DNA of 19,567 nt from Alectoria sarmentosa (lineage: Eukaryota; Ascomycota; Lecanoromycetes; Lecanorales; Parmeliaceae): assembly GCA_009733775.1 (NCBI GenBank), contig WOGZ01000482.1, positions 1 through 19,567 on the forward strand. The letters are read 5' to 3'. A program made the translations under genes and the position numbers. The notes under the pieces were generated by a model. The model worked only from the letters and a program-made list of their open reading frames with translations. It was not told where the DNA came from and searched no databases. Shown piece by piece: positions 1-9,377 of the stretch. Every line of letters starts with the position of its first letter. Within the stretch, counting starts at the first letter, position 1.

Positions 1-25
1 AAAAAAAAAAAAAAAAAAAAAAAAA
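1..25. repeat. Poly-A homopolymer at window edge
   Basis: The window opens with 25 consecutive A residues. It could be the poly-A tail of a retroposon lying to the left in plus orientation, or a simple homopolymer at an assembly boundary. Nothing upstream is available to decide. Confidence 0.6.
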
Positions 26-609
26 GTTTAATCGACGTTAAGCCTTAAGTTCGTTCGCCTTCGTTTGTTTTTAAATATTATAAATTTAATTCATAGGCTC
101 TAACTTGTTAGTATATATAAAGAAATAATATAAAATTAAGTTAAAATATCTTAAATTTGTATATGCAGTTAATTATAAATTTTATTTGATTTCGTCTTTT
201 AAAATAGCGTTAAAATAGCGTTTTTAGGTCTTTCGAGCGATTTTATCAAAATTTGTATATAAAAATCTTACATTTTTTGCCTTTTATTTTCTTAAAAACA
301 TAATTTTTTCATAATTTCGTAAGTTATAAAACTCGATTTGCGCTTTTCAATAGCGTAAAAATATCGATGTTTAATTTAATATTCGTGAAATGAATAAATA
401 TTCAAATATTCAACTTTGAAGTTTTACGAAACTTATTCGAAGTCGATTAATCTTTTTTTCGTTTTATTTATTTATTTATTAAATACGAAGTCACGCGTAA
501 TATTTTTATTATTCAATTAATCGTTCAATTAATTATAAATATAAATATATTTGTTATTAATACGTCTCGCTTTTATGTTACGAAGAATCTTAAATATTGT
601 AATCGTCTT
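26..609. other. AT-rich sequence, no gene seen
   Basis: No reading frame or recognisable repeat stands out here on either strand. Cytosines are mostly in CpG, as in the rest of the window, so it looks like old mutated repeat or intergenic DNA. A short GC-richer patch near 45-70 contains GCCTTCG-type sequence that recurs as GCGAAGGCGAAG in the tandem repeat at 12441-12710; the match is too short to call homology. Confidence 0.4.
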
Positions 610-1045
610 TTAATATTCTTTTGAGGCTCGTATTAACGCGTATAAACGTCGTCTTTTAAACGAGTCTTTTTTCGCCGACAATCGAGATAAAACATTAATT
701 ATTATCAAAAAATTAGTTATTATTACTTTAAAAGAATGTGAAAGATTTTTAAAAAGATCTCGAATAAATTCTTCGCCCTCATAGTCATCGTTCTTTCAAA
801 TCAATCGATTTTCGTTTTCTTAAAACGCGCCCTCTCTTTTTATCTCGTTTATCATTTTTTCTTTCATTCAACGACGCGTCTTTTATATTTCTAAACGATC
901 AAAAAATGTTTTAATCGATGTTATAAATCATCTGCTGCGAGATCTATTAGTAAATTTTCTTAATATCGACTTTTTTGATAGCCCTCTCTCAAGTTCGTTT
1001 TCTAACTCTCTTTTGATAATTATTCAATTTTCAACAAGGTTAACA
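610..1045 (-). pseudogene. Unidentified degraded coding remnant
   Basis: On the minus strand one frame reads from about 1045 to a TAA at 612-610. The last 59 codons, from the GAT at 789-787, are free of stops. The roughly 85 codons before them contain only about five stops, all TGA or TAA and attributable to mutated Trp or Gln codons. This is well below the roughly one stop per ten codons expected from the base composition. The peptide is charged and rich in K, R and E, with segments such as KRELENELERGLSKK and DDYEGEEFIRDLF, so coiled or disordered structure is likely. The stretch is also GC-richer than its surroundings. I do not recognise a family; a transposon protein is the most likely source because everything around it is transposon DNA. 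The start is not determinable. Confidence 0.4.
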
Positions 1046-1486
1046 AATTATATTACGCGTTATTTATACATTATAAAGTTTTTACGATATAATCTCGATT
1101 TTATAAATTAAATTTGCGATCGATATAATGCGACGTTATTTAAAAACGAGTTATTTAAATAATATTGTGATAACGACAAGACTAAAGTCGTTATATTTAA
1201 AATAAATCTTTTATAAAACGACGATCAAAAAAACGATTAAGGCGAGAATGAAAAACATTATAAAATTGAAACGAATATAAATGATTTTATTAACTTCAAT
1301 GAGCGTAATATTAATAATATTTTACATTCTTTAAAACTTGATATTATAATTTTAATCGATAAATGTAAGAAATATCGCGCTTATAGCGTTTAATATAATA
1401 ACGTTATCTCGATAATCTTATAATAAATTATTATTAATTATTTAATCGTTTTATTCACGTATAAAATATAAAGCGCGATTATTATT
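1046..1486. other. AT-rich flank of the outer element, no gene seen
   Basis: Degraded AT-rich sequence between the coding remnant and the target-site duplication of the outer LTR element. I found no convincing frame, LTR match or tandem repeat in it. Confidence 0.4.
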
Positions 1487-1491
1487 TATAT
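1487..1491. repeat. Target-site duplication TATAT, left copy (outer element)
   Basis: TATAT lies directly outside the 175-bp LTR that starts at 1492 and is matched by TATAT at 13722-13726, directly outside the LTR that ends at 13721. Five bp is the usual duplication length for Ty3/Gypsy elements. The composition makes a chance match possible (roughly 1 in 150), but the two LTRs it pairs are also each other's closest relatives here. Confidence 0.65.
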
Positions 1492-1666
1492 TATTAAAAT
1501 TAATATAAAGTTTAAAATTATATAAATGTATATAACGAGAATAATAAGGTTAGAAAATTATATATAAAAGAGAAAGATTTATATATAAGTTTTTAAATCA
1601 CGTTAAAATCGATAGATTCGATAAAACTAAGTAAATAATAAAATTAAATAAAATACGCTTATAATA
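1492..1666 (-). repeat. 3' LTR of the outer element
   Basis: This 175-bp sequence aligns without gaps to 13547-13721, differing almost only by transitions. It aligns along its length to the 204-bp LTRs at 18428-18631, 9378-9581 and 2496-2699, but lacks about 29 bp near the U3-proximal end that those contain. Its plus-strand left end, TATTAAAATTAATATAAAG, corresponds to TGTCAGAACCAGCATAAAG in the least mutated copy, so the terminal TG has become TA by G-to-A change. Confidence 0.75.
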
Positions 1667-1680
1667 TTATTTCTCTCTTC
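1667..1680 (-). promoter_or_regulatory. Polypurine tract of the outer element (degraded)
   Basis: TTATTTCTCTCTTC on the plus strand reads as GAAGAGAGAAATAA on the minus strand, immediately before the 3' LTR. Equivalent purine tracts sit next to the LTRs at 9363-9377 and 18632-18646. In this class the tract primes plus-strand DNA synthesis. Confidence 0.6.
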
Positions 1681-2409
1681 GAATAACGATGATTTTTATC
1701 GCTATAAATCGATATAAATTCTTTTTGTTATTAATGTTATTATTATAATATAATATTATAAAAGACGCTCGCTATATATGCTAAAAAATTAATAAAAATA
1801 AAGTCTTTTTAATGCTTTAATAATGTTTTTCTTCGATAACGACGACGACGACGATAAACTATTCTGAAAACTTAATTAATAATTCGTCGCGAATACGCTA
1901 TCGTAATGTCAAAAAGCTTTTATTTTAAAAACATTTAATAAAGAAATAAGCAAATAATAATCATAAACGCAATTTAATATTTTAATAATTTATTAAATTC
2001 GATATCGCAACCACGAAACAGATTATAAAATAATACGATTTAATTAATTCGATTAATCTCGAGTCGTAAACGTTAAATCTTAATTAAATATCGTATATAT
2101 TTTAATAATAATTTAAATAATCTTCTTTATCGAATATCACGTATATAATATCAAACGAAAATATTAACGACGATAATAAAGTTTGCGAATAACTTAATAT
2201 ACTTTCGAATATCGTTTATATATATATTAATAATAATATTATATTTAATAAATATAATATAACGTTATTATTGAATAATAAGTTTTTAAGTAATCGATTT
2301 TAATGATATCGAAAAATAAAACCTAAACGTACTTTTCAAAAAACTTCGAATGAATTCAAATCGTTTAAAAATAGCATATTCGAAATTTTATCGAGTCGTA
2401 TACTACTTA
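1681..2409 (-). other. 3' UTR of the outer element
   Basis: This stretch matches 10840-11490 in the same orientation over most of its length, for example AAGTTTTTAAGTAATCGATT against AAGTTTCTAAGTAATCAATT. It also matches, up to about position 2264, the 3' UTR of the chromovirus (8819-9362 and, on the other strand, 18647-19190). Beyond 2264 the match to the chromovirus stops while the match to 11340-11490 continues. It includes a short run of GAC repeats near 1838-1853. No independent gene is seen. Confidence 0.6.
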
Positions 2410-2490
2410 ATCGAGAAATTAAAAATTCTATTTAATATGAAAATAATTAATTTCTTTTTATAATGAAATTTTTTATAAAGATTTTATATA
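2410..2490 (-). pseudogene. C-terminal part of the interrupted C2H2 ORF
   Basis: Removing the chromovirus and one copy of the AATAT duplication joins the minus-strand frame of the ORF at 9582-10045 directly to this segment. The frame continues, after a single TAA that is probably a mutated CAA, as NLYKKFHYKKK followed by hydrophobic and basic residues. A DLYxKFH-like motif downstream of a TIADLYxRY-like motif is a combination I associate, from memory, with fungal retroelement C2H2 proteins. A similar reading, including the residues RIFN, can be made in the related copy near 11480-11560. The true stop is unclear because several in-frame TAA and TAG codons follow. Confidence 0.45.
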
Positions 2491-2495
2491 AATAT
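2491..2495. repeat. Target-site duplication AATAT, left copy (chromovirus)
   Basis: AATAT directly precedes the TGTTACGAGCG start of the 5' LTR and is repeated exactly at 9582-9586 after the 3' LTR. Five bp is the expected length for Ty3/Gypsy integrase. Confidence 0.8.
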
Positions 2496-2699
2496 TGTTA
2501 CGAGCGTACTTTATATTTTTAATAAAATTAATTTCTCTTTAACATTACATTTCTTTGATACTATTCGATTAAATTTAACGTGATTTAATAAAGACATTTA
2601 TTTTCATATAAATGTCTTTTTTCTATATACATATTTCTTTTTTATTTAATTGTTTTATTCAATACATTTATATAATATAACTTTATATTAATTTTAATA
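2496..2699 (+). repeat. 5' LTR of the chromovirus
   Basis: 204 bp starting TGTTACGAGCG and ending AATTTTAATA. It aligns along its whole length with the 3' LTR (9378-9581) and with the reverse complement of 18428-18631, which ends GGTTCTGACA. The original TG...CA termini are thus visible across the copies, with C-to-T and G-to-A changes here. Homology stops sharply at 2496, which fixes the LTR start and excludes a longer LTR. Confidence 0.85.
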
Positions 2700-3302
2700 T
2701 TATAATTAAATCATTTCATTTATTTCATTCGTATTAATTAATGAATTCAAAGAATCGTGTTAATAGAAACTTTATTAAAATATAAAAACTATTAAAATAT
2801 CGTATTTTTAAGTTAAATCATTTATGATAATTAAAATTCGAATAACTCGCATCAAAATAATGATTCGTCTCGTTAACAATAACGAATATAAAGAAAATAT
2901 TAAAACATTCGTTTAATTAGCGAATCGAAAGAAATAATCACACATTATTTTTATACAATTCAAGTTAAGATAATATCGATCATATCGTTCGAAAAATCAT
3001 TATTAGAGATACTCAAATCTTTCACGACATCATCATCGAACAAGAAATCACGATTTTATAATCTTTTAAAGTTTTCTTTCTTCATTTCGCATTATCAAGT
3101 TTTCTCGCACGAAATCGATAACGATATAATAAATATTCTTTATATAGATAACGAAACTAAAAAAACGTTATTCAATTAACACATTATTTTCATAAAAGTT
3201 TAATAAATGAATAAACGATTAAATAGTATTCTTTGTTGTTTTTTATATGTTAAAATCAAATTTCTTTATTATACGAAAATTATTAAATATATTAAATAAG
3301 AA
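2700..3302 (+). other. Leader of the chromovirus with candidate primer-binding site
   Basis: The leader begins TTATAATTAAATC at 2700-2712. The outer element has TTATAATAAATC just inside its 5' LTR (13546-13535 on the minus strand), so this is the likely primer-binding site. It is too mutated to name the tRNA. The rest, about 590 bases, shows no conserved structure or convincing reading frame. Confidence 0.5.
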
Positions 3303-4704
3303 ATGTTAACACTCTTCTTTGTTATAATATTTTTTAATATTACATTTTTCGAAATATTTAAACTCTTTTTCTTTTTCTTCTCTTTTGTTTTTTTTTTTAT
3401 TAATAACTTTTATCGAAATGAAAAGAATAAATTATATTTAAAATCTTTTGAACAAAATCAAATCACGTCGTATTTTAATTATATTTGAAGATTTTAAAGA
3501 TTTTTTTGAGCATTATAAGTTAGATTTATGATATATTTTTATTAATAAATAATTATTATATTGAACGAAAGTTACATTTACGAAGTTTTTTGATATGTTA
3601 AATCAATTTCGTTTTGAACGAAATGATTTTCGCAAATTTTCATTTCGTTTTTATAAGATTATTATCGATAAAGACGAGATTATAAATTTTTTATATTAAT
3701 CGAAATAAATGATTTAATAATCGAATAATATCGTTCGTGATTGATAAAAGTAAATAATATAATTATAACGAAAAATTAATATAATAAAACTTTAATTATT
3801 GAAAAAGAATTTAAAAGAGAATTCAAAGAACGAACTTTTTTATAATAAATTCAAAAATCGATTTGTATCGAAAAAGAACAAGTTTTTTAAATTATTTAAT
3901 TCTTTTATTTTTACGAATGAAAAGAGTTTTATATAAAACGATTGATTTTTTAAAATGAATTATAAATTCATTGTTAATTATAATTAATATTCTATTATTA
4001 AGTTCAAGCTAATTTATATCATTTTTAAATTGAAAAAAAAAGCTTTAAAACAAATTATGAAACGTTGATTAAGAAATTATTTAAATTTATATCAATTTTA
4101 TAAAGAGATAATGAATGATTTAATCAATATTCACGAGAATTTTAATTAACAAAATAATATTGAACGATAATATGATTTTTTTTAATAAAATATTATATCT
4201 TTTATAAAATTTTACGTCGATTTTATTTGATTTGATTAAATTATCGATAAAGATAAAAATAATATGATACGACATTTACACTTAAAAATTCGTGAAAATT
4301 TATAAAAGAATTGAAACGCATATGAAGGTTTTAACGAGTTGACATTTATTAAAAAATATTTACGAAAATTGAATAACATTTAGCGTGCTGAATATGAAGA
4401 AAAATTTAAAACATTCACATTTAAAATTGCATTTTCAACAAAAAAATTAATTATTTTAATAATAACGAGAATTATTCGCATTATAATAATATTTATAAAA
4501 TTTATTATATCGATCTCATTTATTAAAATTAAAGTCGAAGTCGATATTAAGAAATTTATGTGTTATAATTGCAATCAAGCTGAACATATCAAGCGTGATT
4601 GTTTTCAATCGAATAAAAAAGTTGTTTAAATGTATATTATAAAAATGAATAATGACGACGACGATGATTTAAACGACTTTTCGAATAACTCGAAAAAAGA
4701 TTAA
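3303..4704 (+). pseudogene. gag: Degraded gag (capsid/nucleocapsid)
   Basis: Gag would form the virus-like particle and bind element RNA through its nucleocapsid zinc knuckle. The 5' part (3303-3488) is a 61-codon open stretch starting at ATG. Its first half is nearly all F, L, I and V, the pattern expected when Pro (CCN) and Ser/Leu codons of a proline-rich gag N-terminus have become TTN. The middle is broken by stops in all frames. The 3' part is clear: a CCHC knuckle at 4561-4602, then a basic stretch, one in-frame TAA at 4627, an acidic run NNDDDDDLND, and a final TAA at 4702-4704. Assignment rests on the knuckle and on position upstream of protease and RT. The real start could differ from 3303. 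Confidence 0.7.
4561..4602 (+). other. CCHC zinc knuckle of gag
   Basis: Codons 4561-4602 read CYNCNQAEHIKRDC, an exact C-X2-C-X4-H-X4-C retroviral-type knuckle with all four zinc ligands intact. The surrounding frame is open for more than 20 codons. The usual Gly residues at positions 5 and 8 are Asn and Glu here, consistent with G-to-A change at GGN codons. Confidence 0.9.
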
Positions 4705-5510
4705 TCTTTTTCAAAATTACGGTAAGAGATAATACGAACGTGTGTTTAGCGAATATTTCAAATGATTTTTTAATACGACGTTTTTTTCGAATAACAATTA
4801 CATTGTTATTATAAAATCAATAAATAACATTTTCGAATTTTTTTATAAACTGCGAATATATCGAGGCTTATATCGTTATTAATAAAATCATCGTATTTAA
4901 AATATATAAACGTTTACAAATCGAGTCTTATTTTTTTTTTAAGTCAAAATCATTATAAGATTATAATAAACGATTATTCAAACAATTTATCACTCATTGC
5001 TTTTTATTTATTTTGAATATATATGATTATAAAAAAGAATTTTGCTTTATTTTTATCGCTTCGTTAAAACAATATGATTTGATTTTCGAAAAATCATAAA
5101 TAAACAAGCATAAAATCGTACTCGATATGTTAAAAGATAAAATGTTATTTATATTTAAACGATGTGAATATAATAATAATAAGGCATTAATACTTAAAAA
5201 CTTATCGTTTTTATCGAAAATATTATTTGTTATCATTACACGATTTTTTAAATTTATTGTTAAAAATGAATCGAATAAAGATAGTTTCGATATGAATTAT
5301 TTTAAAGACATTTCAAATAGAAAAATATCGATATCAACATTTAAAATATTTAAAGAAAAGATGATTAAGAAGTTCGATCTCATCGATATTATTAAAATTA
5401 ATATATCGATTTATTATTATTTAATTCGAAATAAAGAAAACAAGCTTTTTTCTTTGATAATGAATAAGATTTACGATATTTTCAATGAATTTTTCGAAAT
5501 TATATCATAA
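4705..5510 (+). pseudogene. pol: Degraded protease and protease-RT linker of pol
   Basis: The aspartic protease should lie at about 4790-5130. A frame there reads INCEYIEAYIVINKIIVFKI and continues to a KRLQIES segment, matching in spacing the part that follows the active site in fungal Gypsy proteases; the DSG/DTG motif itself can no longer be read. The open stretch 5127-5510 (127 codons from ATG to TAA) begins with the end of the protease (DKMLFIFKRCEYN), then a linker including YYYLIRNKENKLFSL. That resembles, from memory, the region between protease and RT in fungal chromovirus polyproteins (RKKENKLFSL-type motif). It is the longest surviving plus-strand open frame of pol, probably by chance, and is not an independent gene. 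Confidence 0.7.
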
Positions 5511-5774
5511 TTATAACGAGATAATCGAATATTAATTAATAAATCATATTTATGCGACTTCGAAATCAAATATAAAAGATGTTATAAATTATATATATCG
5601 AAAAACGCTTAAATTAATAATGTTAAAACTTTTATTTTTTAAAAAATGCTTAATAAATTTTTTATAAATTATTATAATTATATAAATGTTTTTAATAAAT
5701 TATAAACGAATATATTATTTTTATATCGTTTTTATAATTATAAATTGAAATTCGTTAAAAGAGTAAATAAAAGT

Positions 5775-6560
5775 TTATTATTTAAAAATCGAATTTATTC
5801 ATTATTAAATCACAAATTCGAACAATTAAGAAATATTTAAATGAATATTTAAGAAAAAAATTTATCGTATTTAATTATACTTTATTCATTTCATTTATTT
5901 TATTTATTGAAAAATTAAATAAAAGTTTACGATTTTATATAAATTATCGAAAATTAAACGTTATTATTAAAAGAAATCGATATTTTATTTTATTAATAAA
6001 TAAGATTTTAATAAAAATATAAAATTATAAATATTTTATACGACTTAATATTATCGTTATTTTTAATAAATTTCGAATATATTTAAATAACGAAAACTTT
6101 ATTATATTTATCACATTTTTTGAAACATATAAATATCGAATGTTTTTATTTAAATTAATAAATGATTTTATTATTTATCAACAATATGTAAACGATATTT
6201 TTTTCGAGTATCTAAATGACTTTTATTAAACATATTTGAATAATATTTTTATTTATAACAAAATTAAAAAGAAACACGTTTAATATATTCGATTAATTTT
6301 TCAAAAATTATAAGAGATCGATTTATAAATAAATATTCTCAAATGCGAATTTCATATATAAGAAATCAAATTTCTAGGTTTTCTCGTATTTATCGATAAA
6401 TTACGAATAAATTCGATTAAAATATAAGTCGTCGTCGATTGAGTATAATTTATGAATTTAAAGTAAATATAAGTCTTTATCGATTTTTATAATTTTTATA
6501 AAAGGTTTATAAAAGATTTCTCGAAAATAATCAAATCGATGATTCATCTTATAGAAAAAG
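5775..6560 (+). pseudogene. pol: Degraded reverse transcriptase domain of pol
   Basis: Copies element RNA into DNA. Conserved RT blocks can be followed: LNHKFEQL before the domain, then after a one-base frameshift near 5830 YLNEYLRKKFIV, SLRFYINYRKLN (block with R-x-x-x-D/N-Y-R-x-L-N), RNRYF, RLNIIVIFNKFRI (D to N at the first catalytic position), YRMFLFKLINDF (usually MPFGLTNAP), INDIFFEYLND-like residues, and YLNNIFIY at 6233-6256, which is the YLDD active-site box with both Asp codons changed to Asn. Downstream thumb and connection features FLGFLV and FYNFYKRFIKDFSKI also follow in order. In-frame stops include TAA at CAA positions. The protein is inactive on two grounds: stops and loss of catalytic Asp. 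Confidence 0.9.
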
Positions 6561-6599
6561 ATGTTATTTACGAATAATCACTCGTTTGTTAAAAAGCTT

Positions 6600-7090
6600 T
6601 TATTTAATTGAAAATTAATGTTATATAAGTTTTTATTTTGCGGCATTTCGATAGATTTAAAAAGATAATTTTGAAAACGAATTTTTTCGATTATGTTAAT
6701 GAGGGAATATTATTATAATATAATAATGAGAAAATATTATATTTAGTGATCTTTTATAACAAAAATCTGATTTCGATCGAATGCAATTATCAAATTTATA
6801 ATAAGAAATTACTCGTTATTATTCGATGTTTAAAACATTAACGACTTGAATTAAAATATATCGATATTTTGATTAAGATATTCACGAATCACAAAAATCT
6901 TATATATTTTACTAAAAGACGTGATTTAAGTCGTCGTTAAATTAAATATCTCGATATATTATTCAAATATAACATTAAAATTATTTATCGTTCGAGATTA
7001 TAAAACTTCAAAATTGATGTTTTTACTCGAATAATTGAATGCAAATTTATCGATTTTATGAATAAACGATTTAAATAATAACATTAAATC
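6600..7090 (+). pseudogene. pol: Degraded RNase H domain and tether of pol
   Basis: RNase H removes the RNA strand after reverse transcription. The frames here read FDYVNEGILL (catalytic D retained at the DASDY-like position as F-D-Y), YLVIFYNKNLISIECNYQIYNKKLLVIIRCLKH (split by no stop over this part; E and D/N positions as in the family), then YIDILIKIFTNHKNLIYFTK, the T-D-H-K-N-L block with D changed to N. After that comes RRDLSRR, ILFKYNIKIIYRSR, and DVFTRI for the usual NxxADALSR. Order and spacing match Ty3/Gypsy RNase H following RT. Confidence 0.85.
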
Positions 7091-7129
7091 ATTTTTATAT
7101 CGAATCGTTTAAATTTCGATAATATCGAG

Positions 7130-8263
7130 TTCGAAATTAATATTATTAATAATTTTCTTTTTTATAAAGTGTTTAAAGCGAATAAAATTAATAACGAATA
7201 TAATAAAATACGCGAGACAATTATTAATAATAAAAAGAAATTGAGAGATATCATATTTAATAAATGTATTATCGCGAACGATATTTTTTATTATAAAGAT
7301 CGCTTATGAATATTTAAGTTAATGTACATTATTATTATTTAAAAAATACACGATCAATTTGCATATGATCATTTAAAAGTCGTTTATATATATAAATTAT
7401 TTAAGCGAAAGTATTATTGAAGGGATACAAGAATAATAATCGTCATATATATTAATAATTATTACATTTATAAAAGAATTAAAGCTTTTAAACATCGTGA
7501 ATATGATTTATTATAATTATTCTCAATTTCACAAAAACGTTGATAAGACATTTTTATGAACTTTATCGTCGATTTATTTTTATCAAAAGATTATAATGTT
7601 ATATGAATCGTAATTAATTATTTAATTAAAAAACGTTATTACGTATTATACACGACGAAAAATGATGACATATTTATTAAAAACATTGTTAAAATGTTTA
7701 TCAACGAAGTCTTTCGTATATATAAATTATTAACATCAATAATGTTCGATCAAAATTCACAATTTATTGTTATAATATAAAAATCTTTTTATAAAAAATT
7801 CGATATTTAAGTTAAGCTATTTACGATCTTTTATTTTGAAATAAATAAATAAATAAAACGAAGCAATTAGAATTTAAAACGTTATTTGCGTATTTATTGC
7901 AATCATATACAAGATAATTAAATTAAATAAATATTCATAATCGAATTTACGAATAATAATAATGTTTTAATCTTTACGAATATGTCGCTTTTTTATGCAA
8001 ATAAAGATTTTCATTTTTATATAAACTTTAATTCTGATATTATTAATTACATTATCACTCGAAAACGTTTTAATGTTATAAAAATAAAGAATATTATCGA
8101 TTATATATAAGACGTTCTCGCTTATATACGCGACAACTTAAATAAAACACAATTTGCGATAATCGAATAAATTAATCGTTATAAAAAAGATATAACGTTT
8201 AAAAAAAATGATCTCGTTTTTTTTAATAGCAAAAACATCGTTATTAATAAATTATTTAAGAAA
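7130..8263 (+). pseudogene. pol: Degraded integrase (HHCC and catalytic core) of pol
   Basis: Integrase inserts the cDNA. Starting near 7340 the frame reads HDQFAYDHLK, the beginning of the H-H-C-C zinc domain, followed by KRKYY, a tRIIIVIYINN segment where the two Cys should be, and FKHREYDLL. The catalytic core follows: DIFMNFIVDLF from 7547 (first D of D,D35E), VINYLIKKRYY, EVFRIYKLLTSIMFDQNSQF with the second D at 7748-7750, and KRSNQNLKRYLRIYCN-like residues around the Glu. Then FTNMSLFYANKDFH matches the 'TGMSPFFANYGFHP' region. Stops interrupt it repeatedly. A chromovirus integrase is fully consistent with the TSD length and with the chromodomain downstream. Confidence 0.85.
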
Positions 8264-8461
8264 TTGAACGATAAAATGTTCGATTTATTTAAAATTATAT
8301 TCATTATCGATTCTTTTTATAAATTGAAATTATTTAAAATTATAAAAATTTATAACGTTTTTTATTTTAAATTCTTAATTTCGTCGTTATCAATTTATTA
8401 CCTAATTAAAAAAACTCTTTTTTTAAAATTATCATCGTTAAAGATAAAAAGAAATAAATAA
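8264..8461 (+). pseudogene. pol: GPY/F module at the integrase C-terminus
   Basis: A 65-codon open stretch with the sequence KLNDKMFDLFKIIFIIDSFYKLKL then IYNVFYFKFL, corresponding to KLDDKMIGPFKV...SSYRLELP...IHPVFHVSLL of chromovirus integrases. Gly-Pro of the GPY/F signature has become Asp-Leu (GGN to GAN, CCN to CTN). The open stretch nominally starts at a TTG codon at 8264, which is only an internal Leu of pol; it is not a separate gene. It ends at a TAA one frame off the chromodomain frame, implying a small indel near 8455. Confidence 0.85.
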
Positions 8462-8631
8462 TTGAAGATATATTAAATTTAAAGAGATTATGAAATCGTT
8501 TTAAATATAAGGTTAAGTGAAAAAACGTCGATAAAGATCTTAATTGATATAATATTAACGAAAATAAATTCGATAATGCAAAAAACGTAATAAAGAACTT
8601 TTATAAAAGATATTTAAATAAGTTAAGATAG
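8461..8631 (+). pseudogene. pol: Degraded chromodomain at the pol C-terminus
   Basis: The frame starting ATT at 8461 reads IEDILNLKRL, stop, NRFKYKVK, stop, KNVDKDLN, stop, YNINENKFDNAKNVIKNFYKRY and ends at TAG 8629-8631. This matches the integrase-fused chromodomains of fungal chromoviruses (V/I-E-x-I-L ... L-x-Y-x-V-K-W-K-G ... W-Y ... FHxxYPxKP). Chromodomains bind methylated histone H3 and direct integration. The three internal TGA codons fall at or near conserved aromatic positions, two being the expected Trp. The second family copy at 19393-19567 shares all three. The final stop is supported because both copies end at this point. Confidence 0.85.
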
Positions 8632-9362
8632 AAAAATTAAACGTTACTCGATTGAGTTAATGATTGATTTATAAAAAGATTTCATTATTCACTTTTTCTC
8701 TTTTTTTTTTCTTTCTCATAATCGTCGTTATCATAATGAACGATGACGATTATATATAGTTTTCGACTATTGTGCGTACGTCTTTACGTTATTTTTTCAA
8801 TAATCGACGATAACGACGTGTTGATTTAAGGCTTAAATGAATACGCGGCTTTCGTTATTCACATTATAAACATCTTTTAAAGCCTTTTAACGTTGTTTTA
8901 AAATCTCGTTATCGTTATTATTAATCTTATTCGATATTATATATATAACAATTTATGAAAAAAGACTATTTAAAGCATCATTAAAACATATATAAATTTT
9001 AAATAAGATTTAGCGTCTGCGATTTAATTCGATTTGAAAGATCTCGTTTAATTATATTATTTAATTTTTACGATTCTTTCTTCGCTCGAAATATGAAATA
9101 TTAAATAATATTGAATATTTAAATGTTTTGACGGCGATTATAACGTTAATTTTTCATTAAATCACGTTATTTTTAAACGTTTAAAATAACAAAACATCAT
9201 AATATCGACGATGTTATAAACGAATTTCTTACGATATATTGCTATCGTTGTTATCGCTAGTTTTTTTCAATTGAGAATAATTATCAATTAGATGTTTCAA
9301 AGACATAAAATAAGTTATAAACATATTTCTTCGATTTTCACAGCGCTGAAACATCGCTTTTT
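8632..9362 (+). other. Long 3' UTR of the chromovirus
   Basis: About 730 bases lie between the pol stop and the polypurine tract, without a convincing frame. It is conserved along its full length in the second copy (18647-19392, reverse strand). From about 8819 onward it is also conserved in the outer element family (1681-2264 and 10840-11340). It contains a pyrimidine run at 8692-8717 and a stem-loop at 8718-8753. The conserved length suggests cis functions such as packaging or 3' processing, which is inference. Confidence 0.7.
8718..8753 (+). promoter_or_regulatory. Conserved stem-loop in the chromovirus 3' UTR
   Basis: Arms ATAATCGTC (8718-8726) and GACGATTAT (8745-8753) are perfect complements around an 18-base loop. 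The second copy has the same structure at 19271-19306 with longer arms, ACAATCGTCAT and ATGACGATTGT. One pair differs between copies as C:G versus T:A, so both sides changed and pairing is kept. It follows a pyrimidine-rich run in both copies. Function unknown. Confidence 0.55.
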
Positions 9363-9377
9363 AAAAGAGAAGAATAG
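9363..9377 (+). promoter_or_regulatory. Polypurine tract of the chromovirus
   Basis: AAAAGAGAAGAATAG directly abuts the TGTTATGAGCG start of the 3' LTR. The second copy has AAAAGAGAGAGATAG at the same place. This is the expected primer for plus-strand DNA synthesis, and its position independently fixes the LTR boundary. Confidence 0.8.

Noticed and set aside
1..25. Poly-A as proof of a LINE tail
   Set aside because: No LINE sequence is visible and the element would lie outside the window; a simple homopolymer or assembly edge is equally likely.
5027..5236. 69-codon open frame on the minus strand
   Set aside because: It overlaps the protease-linker part of pol on the other strand, has only low-complexity I/L/N/S composition, and no motif.
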